Below, piece after piece: positions 1 through 11,369 of a stretch of DNA of 64,000 nucleotides. This DNA comes from Blastococcus saxobsidens DD2 (GTDB lineage Bacteria; Actinomycetota; Actinomycetes; Mycobacteriales; Geodermatophilaceae). The notes under the pieces were generated by a model that was not told the origin of the DNA, made no database searches, and saw only the letters and a program-made list of their open reading frames with translations. A program made the position numbers and the translations under genes. The stretch spans positions 1,281,541 to 1,345,540 of the forward strand of contig NC_016943.1 of the NCBI RefSeq assembly GCF_000284015.1, read 5' to 3'. The stretch's first letter is position 1. Each line of letters begins with the position of its first letter.

Positions 1-1970
<1,970 letters not shown>

Positions 1971-2112
1971 AGCCGCAGCTTGTCATGCGGGGACGACGGT
2001 CCGCCCGCCCGTACGCGGGCCTCCCCGGGGAACAAGCCCACCCCCACCTGGCTTGCCACCAGCAGAGACGGCCCCGGGCGCGCCTGCCCGGGCCACGGAA
2101 CGAGGAGAACGC

Positions 2113-2775
2113 ATGACCGACGCAGTGCAGAGCGCCCCCACCAAGGCCCGCGTGGACTTCTGGTTCGACCCGCTGTGCCCGTGGGCCTGGCTGACCAGCC
2201 GCTGGGTGCTGGAGGCGGCCAAGGTGCGCGACATCGACCTGCACTGGCACGTCATGTCCCTCGCCGTCCTCAACCGCGGACGGGACTTGTCCGAGGACTA
2301 CCAGGAGATGATGAAGCAGGCGATCGGGCCGGTCCGGGTCGCGACCGCCGCCGCCCAGCAGCACGGCGACGAGGTGCTCGGGGACCTCTACACCGCCATG
2401 GGCACGCTGCGGCACCACGAGGGCCGCGAGCTGGAGGAGATCATCGCCCCCGCGCTCGAGCGGGTCGGTCTGCCGGCGTCGCTGGCCGAGGCCGCCACCT
2501 CGACGGAGTACGACGAGGTGCTGGAGAAGAGCCACCACGCGGGCATGGACCCGGTCGGCGACGACGTCGGCACGCCGGTCATGCACATCGACGGGGTCGC
2601 CTTCTTCGGCCCGGTCATCAGCAAGGTGCCCACCGGGGAGGAGGCCGGCAGGGCGTTCGACGGCGCGGTCCTGCTGGCGAACCTGCCCGACTTCTGGGAG
2701 CTCAAGCGCACCCGGCTCTCCGGCCCCGACATGGACTCCGTCCCGGCCGATGCCCTGGAGCTCACCCGCCGCTGA
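2113..2775 (+). CDS. DsbA-family oxidoreductase, mycothiol-dependent nitroreductase type
   Basis: 220-residue thioredoxin-fold protein of the DsbA/2-hydroxychromene isomerase type, resembling mycobacterial Rv2466c, which uses mycothiol. The active-site stretch near residue 20 reads DPLCPWAW, so only the first cysteine of the usual CPWC is present, which favours a monothiol or mycothiol-linked mechanism. A cis-Pro motif (GTPV) is visible near residue 155. The ATG at 2113 follows a good ribosome site (ACGAGGAGAAC). A strong hairpin lies just after the stop. Function in mycothiol redox or nitro-reduction is inferred from family. Confidence 0.85.
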   Translation: MTDAVQSAPTKARVDFWFDPLCPWAWLTSRWVLEAAKVRDIDLHWHVMSLAVLNRGRDLSEDYQEMMKQAIGPVRVATAAAQQHGDEVLGDLYTAMGTLRHHEGRELEEIIAPALERVGLPASLAEAATSTEYDEVLEKSHHAGMDPVGDDVGTPVMHIDGVAFFGPVISKVPTGEEAGRAFDGAVLLANLPDFWELKRTRLSGPDMDSVPADALELTRR

Positions 2776-2780
2776 CCCCT

Positions 2781-2806
2781 CCCGCACTCATGGACATGAG
2801 TGCGGG
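2781..2806. terminator. Near-perfect 12-bp palindrome after the DsbA-like gene
   Basis: CCCGCACTCATG and its exact reverse complement are separated by two bases, just after the stop at 2775 and before the GTG at 2834. No T tract follows, as is common in high-GC actinobacteria. A rho-independent-like terminator is the simplest reading; the symmetry could also be an operator for the following gene. Confidence 0.55.
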
Positions 2807-2833
2807 TCCGGTGGGGTGCGGCATGCTGTCGGG

Positions 2834-3595
2834 GTGCCGCACCCCACCCGCCAGCGCATCTTCATCTCCGGGGCCAGCTCCGGCCTGGGCGAGGGCATGG
2901 CCCGCCGGTTCGCGGCCATGGGCCGCGACCTCGCCCTCTGCGCCCGCCGCCTCGAGCGGCTCGAGGCGCTCCAGGCCGAGCTGCGGTCCGCCCACCCGGG
3001 AATCCGGGTCGAGGTCGCGGCCATGGACGTCGACGACCCGCGATCGGTGGCCACCGTCTTCTCCGAGCTGGCCGACCGGCTCGGCGGCTTCGACCGGGTG
3101 ATCGTCAACGCCGGCATCGGCAAGGGCGCCTCGGTGGGCACCGGGGGAGAGGCGGCCAACCGCGCCGTCCTGCACACGAACGTGCTGGGCTCGCACGCCC
3201 AGTGCGAGGCGGCGATGGAGCTGTTCCGCCGCCAGGGGATGGGTCACCTGGTGCTCATCTCGTCGGTGGCCTCGGTCCGCGGCATGCCCGGCAGCCGGAC
3301 CGCCTACGGGGCGAGCAAGGCGGCACTCAACGCACTGGCCGAGGGCATCCGCTCCGACGTCTACGGGTCGCAGATCGAGGTCTCCACGATCCTGCCCGGC
3401 TACATCGCCACCGACATCAACGTCGGCCGGCGCGGACCGCTCACCGTGGGCCTGGACAAGGGCGTCGACGCGCTCACCGAGGTGATCGAGCGGGAGCCGG
3501 TGCGCGGCTACGTGCCCCCGTTCCCCTGGCGCCCGGTGGCCCGCCTGCTCCGGGTGCTGCCGCTGTCGGTCGTCCGGCGGGTCACCGGCTCCTAG
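2834..3595 (+). CDS. Short-chain dehydrogenase/reductase (SDR)
   Basis: 253-residue classical SDR. The nucleotide-binding motif GASSGLGEG is near the N-terminus, NAG sits in the middle, and the catalytic Ser (ISSVASV) and YGASK (Tyr-x3-Lys) are intact. Substrate is not predictable. The GTG start at 2834 places the Rossmann motif at the usual distance; an upstream ATG at 2750 would overlap the previous gene and the palindrome. Cytoplasmic, monocistronic by spacing. Confidence 0.9.
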   Translation: MPHPTRQRIFISGASSGLGEGMARRFAAMGRDLALCARRLERLEALQAELRSAHPGIRVEVAAMDVDDPRSVATVFSELADRLGGFDRVIVNAGIGKGASVGTGGEAANRAVLHTNVLGSHAQCEAAMELFRRQGMGHLVLISSVASVRGMPGSRTAYGASKAALNALAEGIRSDVYGSQIEVSTILPGYIATDINVGRRGPLTVGLDKGVDALTEVIEREPVRGYVPPFPWRPVARLLRVLPLSVVRRVTGS

Positions 3596-3654
3596 AGGGA
3601 CCCCGTCCTCCTCACCCCGCGCAGGCTCGCGGCGAGCCTCCGGATGGAGCCTGA

Positions 3655-4332
3655 CTACCAGCAGATGCGCATCGGCCGGCCCCGGCTGTCGGTCGTGCCG
3701 TCCCCGATGCACTCGCCCGCATCGCGGGCCAGCCGGTGTGCCGACCAGGCAGCGGCGCAGGCGTCCAGGGCATCGATCACCGGGACGCCGACGGGGGCCC
3801 CGGCGAGTGCGGTCTCGACGTCCATCACCGCACGCAGCGCGTGCAGCCGCTGCATCGTGCCGCGCGCACTGCCCTTCCGGTCCCGGACGGCGCGATCGAG
3901 GGCGCGGAAGGCCAGCTCCGGGTGCACCTCGACCACCCGGTCGGTGGGCGGGTCACCGAGTGCGTCGTCGAGGTCGCGGATGGCCTTCACCAGCTGGAAG
4001 GCCTGGGCGGAGGGCGCGCGGGGGGGAACCGTCGCCGCCCGCGACAGCCGGCGCGCCTCGGCGTAGTCGTCGGTGGCCAGCACCGCGCGCACCGGCGTCG
4101 GGAAGACCGAGCCGGCCGCGCCCAGGCCCTTGAGGCGGTCAGCCGCCGCCACGTCGCACGCACGGACCCCGTCGTCCGAGAGCCCGATCGGCATGTCGAT
4201 CGCGATCAGCTCGACGTCGGGGACGCCGAGCACCGCGGCGACGTCGTCCAGGACCAGCAAGCGCACCGACCGCTCCCGCAGCAGCGCTCCCACCCAGCGT
4301 CCCCGCCAACCGTCGACCCCCAGGACCGCCAC
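3655..4332 (-). CDS. DUF429 family protein
   Basis: 225 residues. It starts with GVDGWRGRW and has a conserved AIDMPIGL block near residue 45, both typical of DUF429 proteins, which have an RNase H-like nuclease fold by family annotation. No biochemical function is established. It diverges from rpiB with only 26 bp between start codons, so the promoters must overlap. Confidence 0.8.
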   Translation of the reverse strand: MAVLGVDGWRGRWVGALLRERSVRLLVLDDVAAVLGVPDVELIAIDMPIGLSDDGVRACDVAAADRLKGLGAAGSVFPTPVRAVLATDDYAEARRLSRAATVPPRAPSAQAFQLVKAIRDLDDALGDPPTDRVVEVHPELAFRALDRAVRDRKGSARGTMQRLHALRAVMDVETALAGAPVGVPVIDALDACAAAWSAHRLARDAGECIGDGTTDSRGRPMRICW

Positions 4333-4358
4333 GGCGGGAGCCTGTCAGACTCGCCGGC

Positions 4359-4850
4359 ATGCGCGTCTTCATCGGCACCGACCACGCCGGCCTGGAGTTC
4401 AAGGAGCACCTGAAGCAGGTGCTCGCCGAGGCCGGTCACGAGCCGGTCGACTGCGGCGCCTTCGAGTACGACGCACAGGACGACTACCCGCCGTTCTGCT
4501 TCGAGGTGGGGGAGCGGACGGTCGCCGAGCCGGGCTCGCTCGGCGTCGTCATCGGCGGGTCGGGCAACGGCGAGCAGATGGCCGCCAACAAGGTGCCCGG
4601 GGTCCGCGCCGCGCTGGTGTGGAACACCGCCACCGCACAGCTGGCCCGGGAGCACAACGACGCCAACGTGGTCTCCATCGGCGCTCGTCAGCACAGCGAC
4701 GAGGAGGCCGCGGCGCTGGTGCTGGAGTTCCTGAAGACCCCGTTCAGCGGGGACGAGCGGCACGTCCGCCGGATCGGCATCATCAGCGACTACGAGCGCG
4801 ACCGGCACCGCCCGGCCGGCGGCCTGCCCACCCGCTCCGCGCACCCCTGA
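4359..4850 (+). CDS. rpiB: Ribose-5-phosphate isomerase B
   Basis: 163 residues of the RpiB/LacAB family, interconverting ribose-5-phosphate and ribulose-5-phosphate in the pentose phosphate pathway. The phosphate-binding N-terminus (GTDHAG) and the GGSGNGEQMAANK block are intact. The general-base position often occupied by Cys is Ser in GGSGNG, as in many actinobacterial RpiB. The C-terminus has about 20 extra basic residues. ATG chosen directly after a short divergent spacer. Confidence 0.93.
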   Translation: MRVFIGTDHAGLEFKEHLKQVLAEAGHEPVDCGAFEYDAQDDYPPFCFEVGERTVAEPGSLGVVIGGSGNGEQMAANKVPGVRAALVWNTATAQLAREHNDANVVSIGARQHSDEEAAALVLEFLKTPFSGDERHVRRIGIISDYERDRHRPAGGLPTRSAHP

Positions 4851-4854
4851 CCCG

Positions 4855-6099
4855 TCAGAACGAGTCCGGGCACCACGGCGTGACCGGCCAGCCGAACGCC
4901 GCGCTGGCCAGCGTGACCGCGCCCGGGCTGACCTCGGTGACGCGGCCGGCCGCCTGCAGCGTGGCCAGCGAGACGCCACCCAGGTAGGCGGCCGACAGCT
5001 CCTCGATCCCGAGCACGATGTCGGGGTCGCGGTCGGTGCGGCCGCAGTACCCGCCGGCCGGGTGGCCGGACAGCCGCCAGCGGCCGTCGTTCCACGGGCA
5101 GAACGGGTCCCGCACCTCGAGCACCAGGTCGATCGGCGTCGGGTAGCGGCGGGTGGCCAGCGCCCGGTCGACGTCGACCAGCCGGACCCAGAGCCCGTCG
5201 ACCGGCGTGCTGTGCAGCGCACGGCCGTCGGTCACCAGCCAGCGCAGCGGGTCGTCCGGGGAGGACGCCTGGTACTTCAGCGTGCGGACGAGGTCGACCG
5301 ACAGGAGGAGCTGCCAGAGCGCGGCGTAGGCCGGGGTGCTGGTCGCCCGCACCTCCTCGACGATCAGCGTGCCGTCGGGCTCACCGGTGTCGGTCCAGGA
5401 GTCCGTCACCCGGTACGTGGCGTACCCGGTGACCGTGCCGTCGGCCTCCCGGTGCAGCAGGTACCGGCGGGCCGTCGCGCCCTTGCGCTGGGACGGGTCG
5501 TCGCGCAGCTGCCGGTCCCACCAGCGCTCGTCGCGCGCCATGTTCCCGGGCACGAACCGGTGCACCGCCCGGTGCACGGCCACGGCGGCGGGCCGGTACT
5601 CCTCGACGGAGACCTGCTCCACCCGGCCCGTCCCCAGGTCGACGTCCGGCCGCAGCCGCAGCCGTTCCGTGCGGCCGGAGAAGCGGGCCTCCACGGTCGC
5701 CGGCGCGTAGCCGAAGCGGCCGTAGATCGGGTACTCGGCCGCCCAGAGCCCGGCCACCGGCTCCCGCTGCTGCTCGTGCAGCTCGGTGAGCTGGCGGCGC
5801 ATGATCGCGGTGAGCACGCCGCGCCGGCGGTGGGTCGGCGCGACCGTGACCCAGGTGACCCCGGCGCAGGGCACCACCGCGCCGGGGACGGTGAGGGTGC
5901 GGCTGTAGATGCCGGCGGTCGCGGCCACCCGGTCGCCGTCCCACAGTGCCAGGGACCGGTCGAGCTCGGCCACCGGCGACGGGCGCTCGGCGAAGTCGGC
6001 GGGCGGATCCTCGGCGAACACGGCATGCATGGCCTCGGTGAAGGCCGGCCACTCGTCCGCGGTGATCGGGCGCAGCTGGGAGAAGACGTCGTCGGCCAC
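4855..6099 (-). CDS. GNAT N-acetyltransferase, Eis-like
   Basis: 414 residues with the Eis layout: an N-terminal GNAT domain with the acetyl-CoA motif VAPTHRRRGVLTAIM near residue 88, a central second GNAT-like domain, and a C-terminal SCP2-like domain after about residue 300 that ends at a terminal carboxylate (WCPDSF). Eis proteins acetylate amines such as aminoglycosides or protein lysines; the substrate here is unknown. Ends 4 bp after rpiB, convergently. Confidence 0.85.
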   Translation of the reverse strand: MADDVFSQLRPITADEWPAFTEAMHAVFAEDPPADFAERPSPVAELDRSLALWDGDRVAATAGIYSRTLTVPGAVVPCAGVTWVTVAPTHRRRGVLTAIMRRQLTELHEQQREPVAGLWAAEYPIYGRFGYAPATVEARFSGRTERLRLRPDVDLGTGRVEQVSVEEYRPAAVAVHRAVHRFVPGNMARDERWWDRQLRDDPSQRKGATARRYLLHREADGTVTGYATYRVTDSWTDTGEPDGTLIVEEVRATSTPAYAALWQLLLSVDLVRTLKYQASSPDDPLRWLVTDGRALHSTPVDGLWVRLVDVDRALATRRYPTPIDLVLEVRDPFCPWNDGRWRLSGHPAGGYCGRTDRDPDIVLGIEELSAAYLGGVSLATLQAAGRVTEVSPGAVTLASAAFGWPVTPWCPDSF

Positions 6100-6422
6100 G
6101 GGTGCTGTCTACCTGGCGGGGCCGACAGGATGCCAACGAGTTCCGGCGGTCAGCCCCGGAGATCGGCGAGCGTGGCCGGGAAGCGGCGGTGGCTGAGGCC
6201 TGGCACCGGCGGGCGGAGGGACCCATCCCGGTGGCCGGCCGGTTCCGGGTCGGGCTGACCCGACTGCCGCTCCGTCGTCATCTCGGCGCGGATGGTCCCC
6301 GCCGCGCGGGGGCGGTGTCCAGCCACCGGGCCGGTTGCCATCGCCCGCTAGGCTCGGACTCTCCGACGCCGTCGTCGCCGTGCTCCGCGCACCGTCGGCG
6401 TGCCCGACCGACGGAGGCTCCC
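6100..6422. other. Divergent intergenic region
   Basis: About 320 bp between the divergent starts of the Eis-like gene and the lipoprotein gene. A start upstream of 6423 would be in frame but lacks any protein-like character, so the stretch is read as promoter DNA for both genes. No operator or RNA element was recognised. Confidence 0.4.
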
Positions 6423-8123
6423 GTGCGCTCTCGCGCGTTCCCGCTCGTGCTCAGCGCCACCCTGCTCGCCGCCTGCACGTCCTCGTCCGGAGAGGAGCCG
6501 GACGAGGGCGCGACCGAGGCCCCGGTCGCCGAGGTCGCGGTCTCCGCGCCCGACGAGGCCCTGACCGTCGTCGCCGACACCGATCCGGTCGGCTCGGCGA
6601 TCGGCACCAGCCGGGCGCTGTTCGACTCCGCCGACGTGGCGGTGCTCGCGGCCGAGGACGACCGTCCCGGGATGCTGCTGGGCGCCTCGGCGGCGGTGGC
6701 GCTCGGCGTCCCGTTGCTGGTCACCACCGGCCAGGCGGCACCGGAGCCGGTGACCGCCGAGCTCGAGCGGCTCGGTGTCGACACGCTGCTCGCCGTCGGC
6801 GAGGCCGCCGGTGCGGTGCCGGAGAGTGGCCCGGAGGTCGTGGTGGTCGACGCGGACGCCGGCGCCGTCGCCGCGGTGATCGGGACGGACCTGGCCGAGG
6901 GCGAGCCGGTGCCGGCCGACGGAGCGGCCGGGGCCGTGGCGGCGCTCGATGCGGAGGCTCCCGTGGCGCTGCAGCCGGACGCCGGGGCCCCGGACGCCGA
7001 GACCGAGACCGAGGCCGAGACGACCGAGGCCGAGGAGACCGAGCCGGCCACCACGGACGAGGTCCTGCCGGAGGTGGACCGTCCCGAGCCGCTCGAGGAC
7101 ACGATGGTGCTGGCGACGGGTCTTCCGGAGTCGGTGGCCGGGATCGCGACCGCCCGGGCGGCCGGCGCGCGCGTGCTGCTGACCGGGGGGACGACCGACC
7201 CGCGTGCGTCCGAGGCGGTCGTGGACGCCATGGCCGAGCAGTCGCCGGAAACGGTCGTCGCGCTCGGGGCGGGCTTCGCCGCCGAGGACGGGCTGGACTG
7301 GAAGGTGGCCACGGCCGCCACCGGGGTCGAGCTCCCGGGGGGCGGGCAGCTGCTCTTCCCCGGCCGGCTGCTGGTCGCCCTCTACGGGCACCCCGGCACC
7401 GGCGCCCTCGGCCTGATGGGGGAGCAGCCCCTGGAGGCGGCCATCGAGCGGGCGCGGGCGCACGCCGCCCCGTACGAACCGCTGGTCGACGAGACCGTCG
7501 TGCCGACGTTCGAGATCATCGCGACCATCGCCTCGTCGTCGGCCGGCGCCGACGGCGACTACTCCAACGAGGCCGACATCGAGATGCTCCGGCCCTGGGT
7601 CGAGGCGGCGGGGGAGGCCGGGATGTACGTCGTCCTGGACCTCCAGCCCGGGCGCACCGACTTCGTCACCCAGGCGGAGCTGTACCGGCCGCTGCTGGAG
7701 ATGCCGCACGTCGGGCTGGCCCTCGATCCCGAGTGGCGGCTGGGGCCGAACGAGGTGCACCTGGTCCAGATCGGCTCGGTCGGGATCGAGGAGGTCAACC
7801 GGGTGGTGCACTGGCTGGCCGACCTGACGAGGGAGAACCGGCTGCCGCAGAAGCTGCTCGTGCTGCACCAGTTCCGGCTCGACATGATCCCCGGCCGCGA
7901 GCGGCTGGACATGAGCCGCGACGAGCTGGCGATCATGGTGCACGCCGACGGCCAGGGTGGGCAGGGTGCCAAGCAGAGCACCTGGGAGGTGCTGCGCCGG
8001 GATGCGCCCGAGGGGCTGCGGTGGGGATGGAAGAACTTCTACGACGAGGACATCCCGATGCTCACCCCGGAGCAGACGATCAGTGACGTGGAGCCCGACC
8101 CGGAGCTGATCACCTACCAGTAG
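6423..8123 (+). CDS. Secreted lipoprotein with cell-wall-binding-like repeats
   Basis: 566 residues. A short signal peptide ends in a lipobox (SATLLAAC, Cys18), so it is likely lipid-anchored outside the membrane. Residues about 60-150 and 215-320 look like cell-wall-binding repeat 2 units (VAVLAAEDDRPG..., GVPLLVTTG, VDTLLAVGEAAG), separated by an acidic Thr/Glu linker near residue 200. The C-terminal 200 residues form a separate globular domain with conserved-looking YVVLDLQPG and LVLHQF stretches; this resembles a TIM-barrel hydrolase-like region but no catalytic set is certain. GTG 6423 chosen because it places the signal peptide first. Confidence 0.75.
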   Translation: MRSRAFPLVLSATLLAACTSSSGEEPDEGATEAPVAEVAVSAPDEALTVVADTDPVGSAIGTSRALFDSADVAVLAAEDDRPGMLLGASAAVALGVPLLVTTGQAAPEPVTAELERLGVDTLLAVGEAAGAVPESGPEVVVVDADAGAVAAVIGTDLAEGEPVPADGAAGAVAALDAEAPVALQPDAGAPDAETETEAETTEAEETEPATTDEVLPEVDRPEPLEDTMVLATGLPESVAGIATARAAGARVLLTGGTTDPRASEAVVDAMAEQSPETVVALGAGFAAEDGLDWKVATAATGVELPGGGQLLFPGRLLVALYGHPGTGALGLMGEQPLEAAIERARAHAAPYEPLVDETVVPTFEIIATIASSSAGADGDYSNEADIEMLRPWVEAAGEAGMYVVLDLQPGRTDFVTQAELYRPLLEMPHVGLALDPEWRLGPNEVHLVQIGSVGIEEVNRVVHWLADLTRENRLPQKLLVLHQFRLDMIPGRERLDMSRDELAIMVHADGQGGQGAKQSTWEVLRRDAPEGLRWGWKNFYDEDIPMLTPEQTISDVEPDPELITYQ

Positions 8124-8132
8124 GCGCCGTGC

Positions 8133-8190
8133 CCCCTCCCGTTCTGTCGGTGGGCTGTGGTCTGCTGACGCGCACACCGACCGGGAGGGG
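8133..8190 (+). promoter_or_regulatory. Stem-loop that contains the sigma-gene ribosome site
   Basis: CCCCTCCCG plus GTCGGTG (8133-8152, with a 4-nt bulge between) pair with CACCGACCGGGAGGGG (8175-8190), giving a 16-bp interrupted stem with a 22-nt loop. The 3' arm holds the Shine-Dalgarno GGGAGGGG, 6 nt before the GTG at 8197. It may be a terminator for the lipoprotein gene, an RBS-masking structure for the sigma gene, or both. Confidence 0.5.
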
Positions 8191-8196
8191 ACTCAG

Positions 8197-9180
8197 GTGA
8201 CCAGCGTCGCGCTCGGCCCGACCGACCAACTGGACCCGCGCCTGCTCGAACACCGCCGCGAGCTGACCGGCTACTGCTACCGGATGCTCGGGTCGGTGTT
8301 CGACGCCGAGGACGCGGTGCAGGAGACGATGGTCCGCGCGTGGCGCGGGCTGGCGGACTTCGAGGGACGGTCGGCGGTCCGGTCCTGGCTCTACCGGATC
8401 GCCACGAACGTCTGCCTCGACCAGCTGAACGGCCGGCAGCGCCGGGCGCTGCCGATGGACCTCGCCGGCTCGCCCTACCCGCCGGTCGAGGCGTCGCTGG
8501 CCGGGCGTCGCCCGGCGGCGGCGTGGATCGAGCCGGTGCTCGACCGCCAGGTCCTGCCCGAGGACGGCGACCCGGCCGACCAGGCGGTGGCGCGGGAATC
8601 GGTGCGGCTGGCGTTCGTGGCCGCGCTGCAGCACCTGCCCCCGAAGCAGCGGGCCGTGCTGATCCTCCGCGAGGTCCTGCGCTGGAAGGCCGAGGAGGTC
8701 GCCGGGCTGCTCGAGACCACGGTGGCGTCGGTGAACAGCGCGCTGCAGCGGGCGCGGGCCACGCTCGCCGACGTCGGCGGCCGGCCGGCGCCGCGCACCC
8801 TCGACGACGACGACCGGGCGCTGCTGGCCCGCTACCTCGACGCCTTCGAGCGCTACGACATCGACGCGTTCGTACAGCTGTTGCACGACGACGCCACCCA
8901 GCACATGCCGCCGTTCGAGATGTGGCTGCGCGGCCGGGACGACCTGGCCACCTGGATGCTCGGCCCGGGCGCCGGTTGCCGCGGGTCACGGCTGATCCAG
9001 ACCTCGGCCAACGGGACGCCGGCGTTCGCGCAGTACCGGCCTGCGGAGGGCGGTGGTCACGTGCCGTGGGGCCTGCACGTGCTGGAGATCGAGGACGGCC
9101 GGATCGTCCACATCTCCAGCTTCCTCAACCTCGACTGCGAGCTGTTCGCCGCGCTCGGCCTGCCGACCGCGCTGGACTGA
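8197..9180 (+). CDS. ECF sigma factor with SnoaL-like C-terminal domain (SigG-like)
   Basis: 327 residues. Sigma-70 region 2 lies at about residues 17-85 (YRMLGSVFDAEDAVQETMVRAW) and region 4 at about 145-190 (LPPKQRAVLILREVLRWKAEEVA), followed by a C-terminal SnoaL/NTF2-like domain from about residue 205. This fused layout is typical of SigG/SigJ-type extracytoplasmic-function sigma factors, where the extra domain tunes activity instead of an anti-sigma factor. No anti-sigma gene is adjacent. The GTG at 8197 has a strong GGGAGGGG ribosome site buried in a hairpin. Confidence 0.9.
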   Translation: MTSVALGPTDQLDPRLLEHRRELTGYCYRMLGSVFDAEDAVQETMVRAWRGLADFEGRSAVRSWLYRIATNVCLDQLNGRQRRALPMDLAGSPYPPVEASLAGRRPAAAWIEPVLDRQVLPEDGDPADQAVARESVRLAFVAALQHLPPKQRAVLILREVLRWKAEEVAGLLETTVASVNSALQRARATLADVGGRPAPRTLDDDDRALLARYLDAFERYDIDAFVQLLHDDATQHMPPFEMWLRGRDDLATWMLGPGAGCRGSRLIQTSANGTPAFAQYRPAEGGGHVPWGLHVLEIEDGRIVHISSFLNLDCELFAALGLPTALD

Positions 9181-9249
9181 ACGGGTCACCGGCGAGTCCG
9201 CCGCGTTCCGCTTCCGCTTGACCCCGGGCCGCTGCGCGGCCAGCCTGGG

Positions 9250-9618
9250 GTGATGACGGCTGCGGTGCTGCCCGTGCACGGGCGTTGGACGTGGGATGCG
9301 CGTGGTGAGGGACGAGCGGTCCGGGTCTCGACCCACGTCGAGCAAGGTCTGGTCAACCTCAGCCTGTGGCGCGGTGAGACCTGTGTCGGCACCGCGCGGC
9401 TCGCTCCCGACGACGTGGCGGGTCTGGTCACCGGGCTGACCGAGGGCCTGGCCACACTCGCCGCCCGCCCGCGGGTGGTCGGCCCGGATGCCACCCGGGT
9501 GGCCGACCTGGAGGCCCGGCTGGCGGTTCTCGAGCGCCGGCGGCAGCCGGTGTGGCGCCGGGCAGCCGACGCCGTCACCGGCTGGGGGATCCGCGCTGCG
9601 GTCCGCTCGAAAGGCTGA
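9250..9618 (+). CDS. Hypothetical protein, 122 residues
   Basis: Not recognised. It begins with tandem GTG-ATG codons. A beta-rich N-terminal half (VRVSTHVEQGLVNLSLWRG) is followed by a helical stretch (PDDVAGLVTGLTEGLATLAA) and a short coiled-coil-like segment (VADLEARLAVLERR). No signal peptide or membrane segment. Codon use matches neighbours, so it is probably a real small actinobacterial protein. Confidence 0.55.
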   Translation: MMTAAVLPVHGRWTWDARGEGRAVRVSTHVEQGLVNLSLWRGETCVGTARLAPDDVAGLVTGLTEGLATLAARPRVVGPDATRVADLEARLAVLERRRQPVWRRAADAVTGWGIRAAVRSKG

Positions 9619-9751
9619 CCGCACTCCCCGCTCAGGCACCGGGGTCCGGCCAACTGGTTCACCGCGACGTGGTCGTGCAGCAGATCGATGGGCACCAGTG
9701 GGGGCTCGACCGATGAAGCCGTGACATGTGCCCGGTGCGCCCCGATCCCGC

Positions 9752-11314
9752 TCAGGACGCATCCGGGCGGACGCCGTCCGGCGGTGGTCCCTCCGTCGGC
9801 GCCTGCGCCGGTGGGTGCATGGCCGGGCCGGTGATGCCGCACTGCGGGCGCTCCTCCATGGGGGTGCGCTCTGACCCGGCGGGGTCCGTCGGCGCCGGGG
9901 CCGGTACGCCACCCAGCGGGTGCCGGACGAAGGCCACGGCGACCAGCGCCCCGGCGGCCAGGAGCCCGGCCAGGATGAGCAGGGCGGTCCGGAAGCCGTC
10001 GGCGAACGCCGGCGGGTCGGTGTAGTCGTCGCCGCCGAGGCCTGCGGCGACCGGGACCACGGCCACCGCGAGCAGGCCGGCCGCACGGGCCACGGCGTTG
10101 TTCACCCCGGAGGCGACGCCGGCATAGCGGTCCTCGGCGGAGGCCAGCACGGTCGCGGTCAGCGGGGCGACCAGCAGGGTGAGACCCGCACCGAAGAGGA
10201 CGGCGGCGGGCAGCACGTCGAACAGGTAGGAGGCGTCCGGGCCGATGCGCAGCATGAGCAGCACCCCGGCGGCGGCCACCAGCGGCCCGGCGGTGAGCAG
10301 CGGACGCGGTCCGATCCGCTGGGCCAGCGCCCCGACCCGCGCGGAGAACAGCAGCATCAGCGCGGTGACCGGGAGCAGGGCGGTGCCGGCCAGCAGCGGG
10401 CTGAACCCGGAGACCACCTGCAACTGCAGGACCAGGAGCACGAAGACGGCGCCCAGGGCGGCGTAGACGAACAGCGTCGCGGCATTGGTGGCGGTGAACT
10501 GCCGGTTCGCGAACAACGTCGGCGGCACCAAGGGATGCCGGGACCGCCGCTCGACCTGGACGAAGGCGGTCAGGGCAAGCAGCCCGGCCCCGCCCCACAG
10601 CCAGATCCCCGCTCCGGCGCCGTCGTCCCCGGCGGCGGTGAGGGCGTAGGTGAGGGCGCCGAGCCCCGCGGCGACCAGCGCCGTCCCGGCCCAGTCCAGC
10701 CGGGCGGCGGCCGCCGGGTCGCGGGATTCGGGTACGTACCGGGCCGTGACGGCGACGACGAGGACAGCCAGCGGGAGGTTGATCAGGAAGACCGCCCGCC
10801 AGCTCCACTCCACCAGCCAGCCGCCGACGAACGGGCCGATCGCGGCGGCCACGCCGGACAGGCCGGACCACGCGCCGACGGCGGCGGCCCGGTCGGATCC
10901 GGAGAACGACGCCGAGATGAGGGCCAGGCTGCCCGGGGTGAGCAGCGCACCGCCGACGCCCTGCAGCGCGCGGGCGGCCACGAGGGTGCCGATGTCAGGG
11001 GCCAGCCCGCACAGCAGCGAGGCGAGGGCGAACCAGCACACCCCGATGAGGAAGATCCGGCGGCGCCCGTAGCGGTCACTGAGCGAACCGCCCAGCAGGA
11101 TCAGCGCGGCGAGCGTGAGGGTGTAGGCGTTGACCGTCCACTGCAGGCCGGAGAAGTCGGCACCGAGATCGGCCCCGATCCGCTCCAGGGCCACGTTCAC
11201 GACCGTCGCGTCCAGCATGGCCACGCCCGAGCCCAGGACGGTCGCGAGCAGGACCCAGCGCGCCTGGGGCGTACCCATGCGCAGACCCGTGCCGACCGGG
11301 GGCGGCACAGCCAT
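9752..11314 (-). CDS. MFS multidrug exporter, DHA2 family
   Basis: 520 residues, about 14 predicted membrane helices, with the drug:H+ antiporter signature near helix 1 (MLDATVVNVALERIG) and the motif A region GGSLSDRYGRRR after helix 2. This is the EmrB/QacA-type DHA2 family; the substrate is not predictable. ATG at 11314 is chosen over an upstream in-frame start because a strong GGAGGAGG ribosome site lies 7 nt before it. Located 55 bp downstream of the AhpD-like gene in the same direction, so co-transcription with it is possible. Confidence 0.9.
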   Translation of the reverse strand: MAVPPPVGTGLRMGTPQARWVLLATVLGSGVAMLDATVVNVALERIGADLGADFSGLQWTVNAYTLTLAALILLGGSLSDRYGRRRIFLIGVCWFALASLLCGLAPDIGTLVAARALQGVGGALLTPGSLALISASFSGSDRAAAVGAWSGLSGVAAAIGPFVGGWLVEWSWRAVFLINLPLAVLVVAVTARYVPESRDPAAAARLDWAGTALVAAGLGALTYALTAAGDDGAGAGIWLWGGAGLLALTAFVQVERRSRHPLVPPTLFANRQFTATNAATLFVYAALGAVFVLLVLQLQVVSGFSPLLAGTALLPVTALMLLFSARVGALAQRIGPRPLLTAGPLVAAAGVLLMLRIGPDASYLFDVLPAAVLFGAGLTLLVAPLTATVLASAEDRYAGVASGVNNAVARAAGLLAVAVVPVAAGLGGDDYTDPPAFADGFRTALLILAGLLAAGALVAVAFVRHPLGGVPAPAPTDPAGSERTPMEERPQCGITGPAMHPPAQAPTEGPPPDGVRPDAS

Positions 11315-11369
11315 GAGGGCACCTCCTCCGCCGGCTTCGGACAGCATCAGCGCGTTGGTCGCCGCTCGC

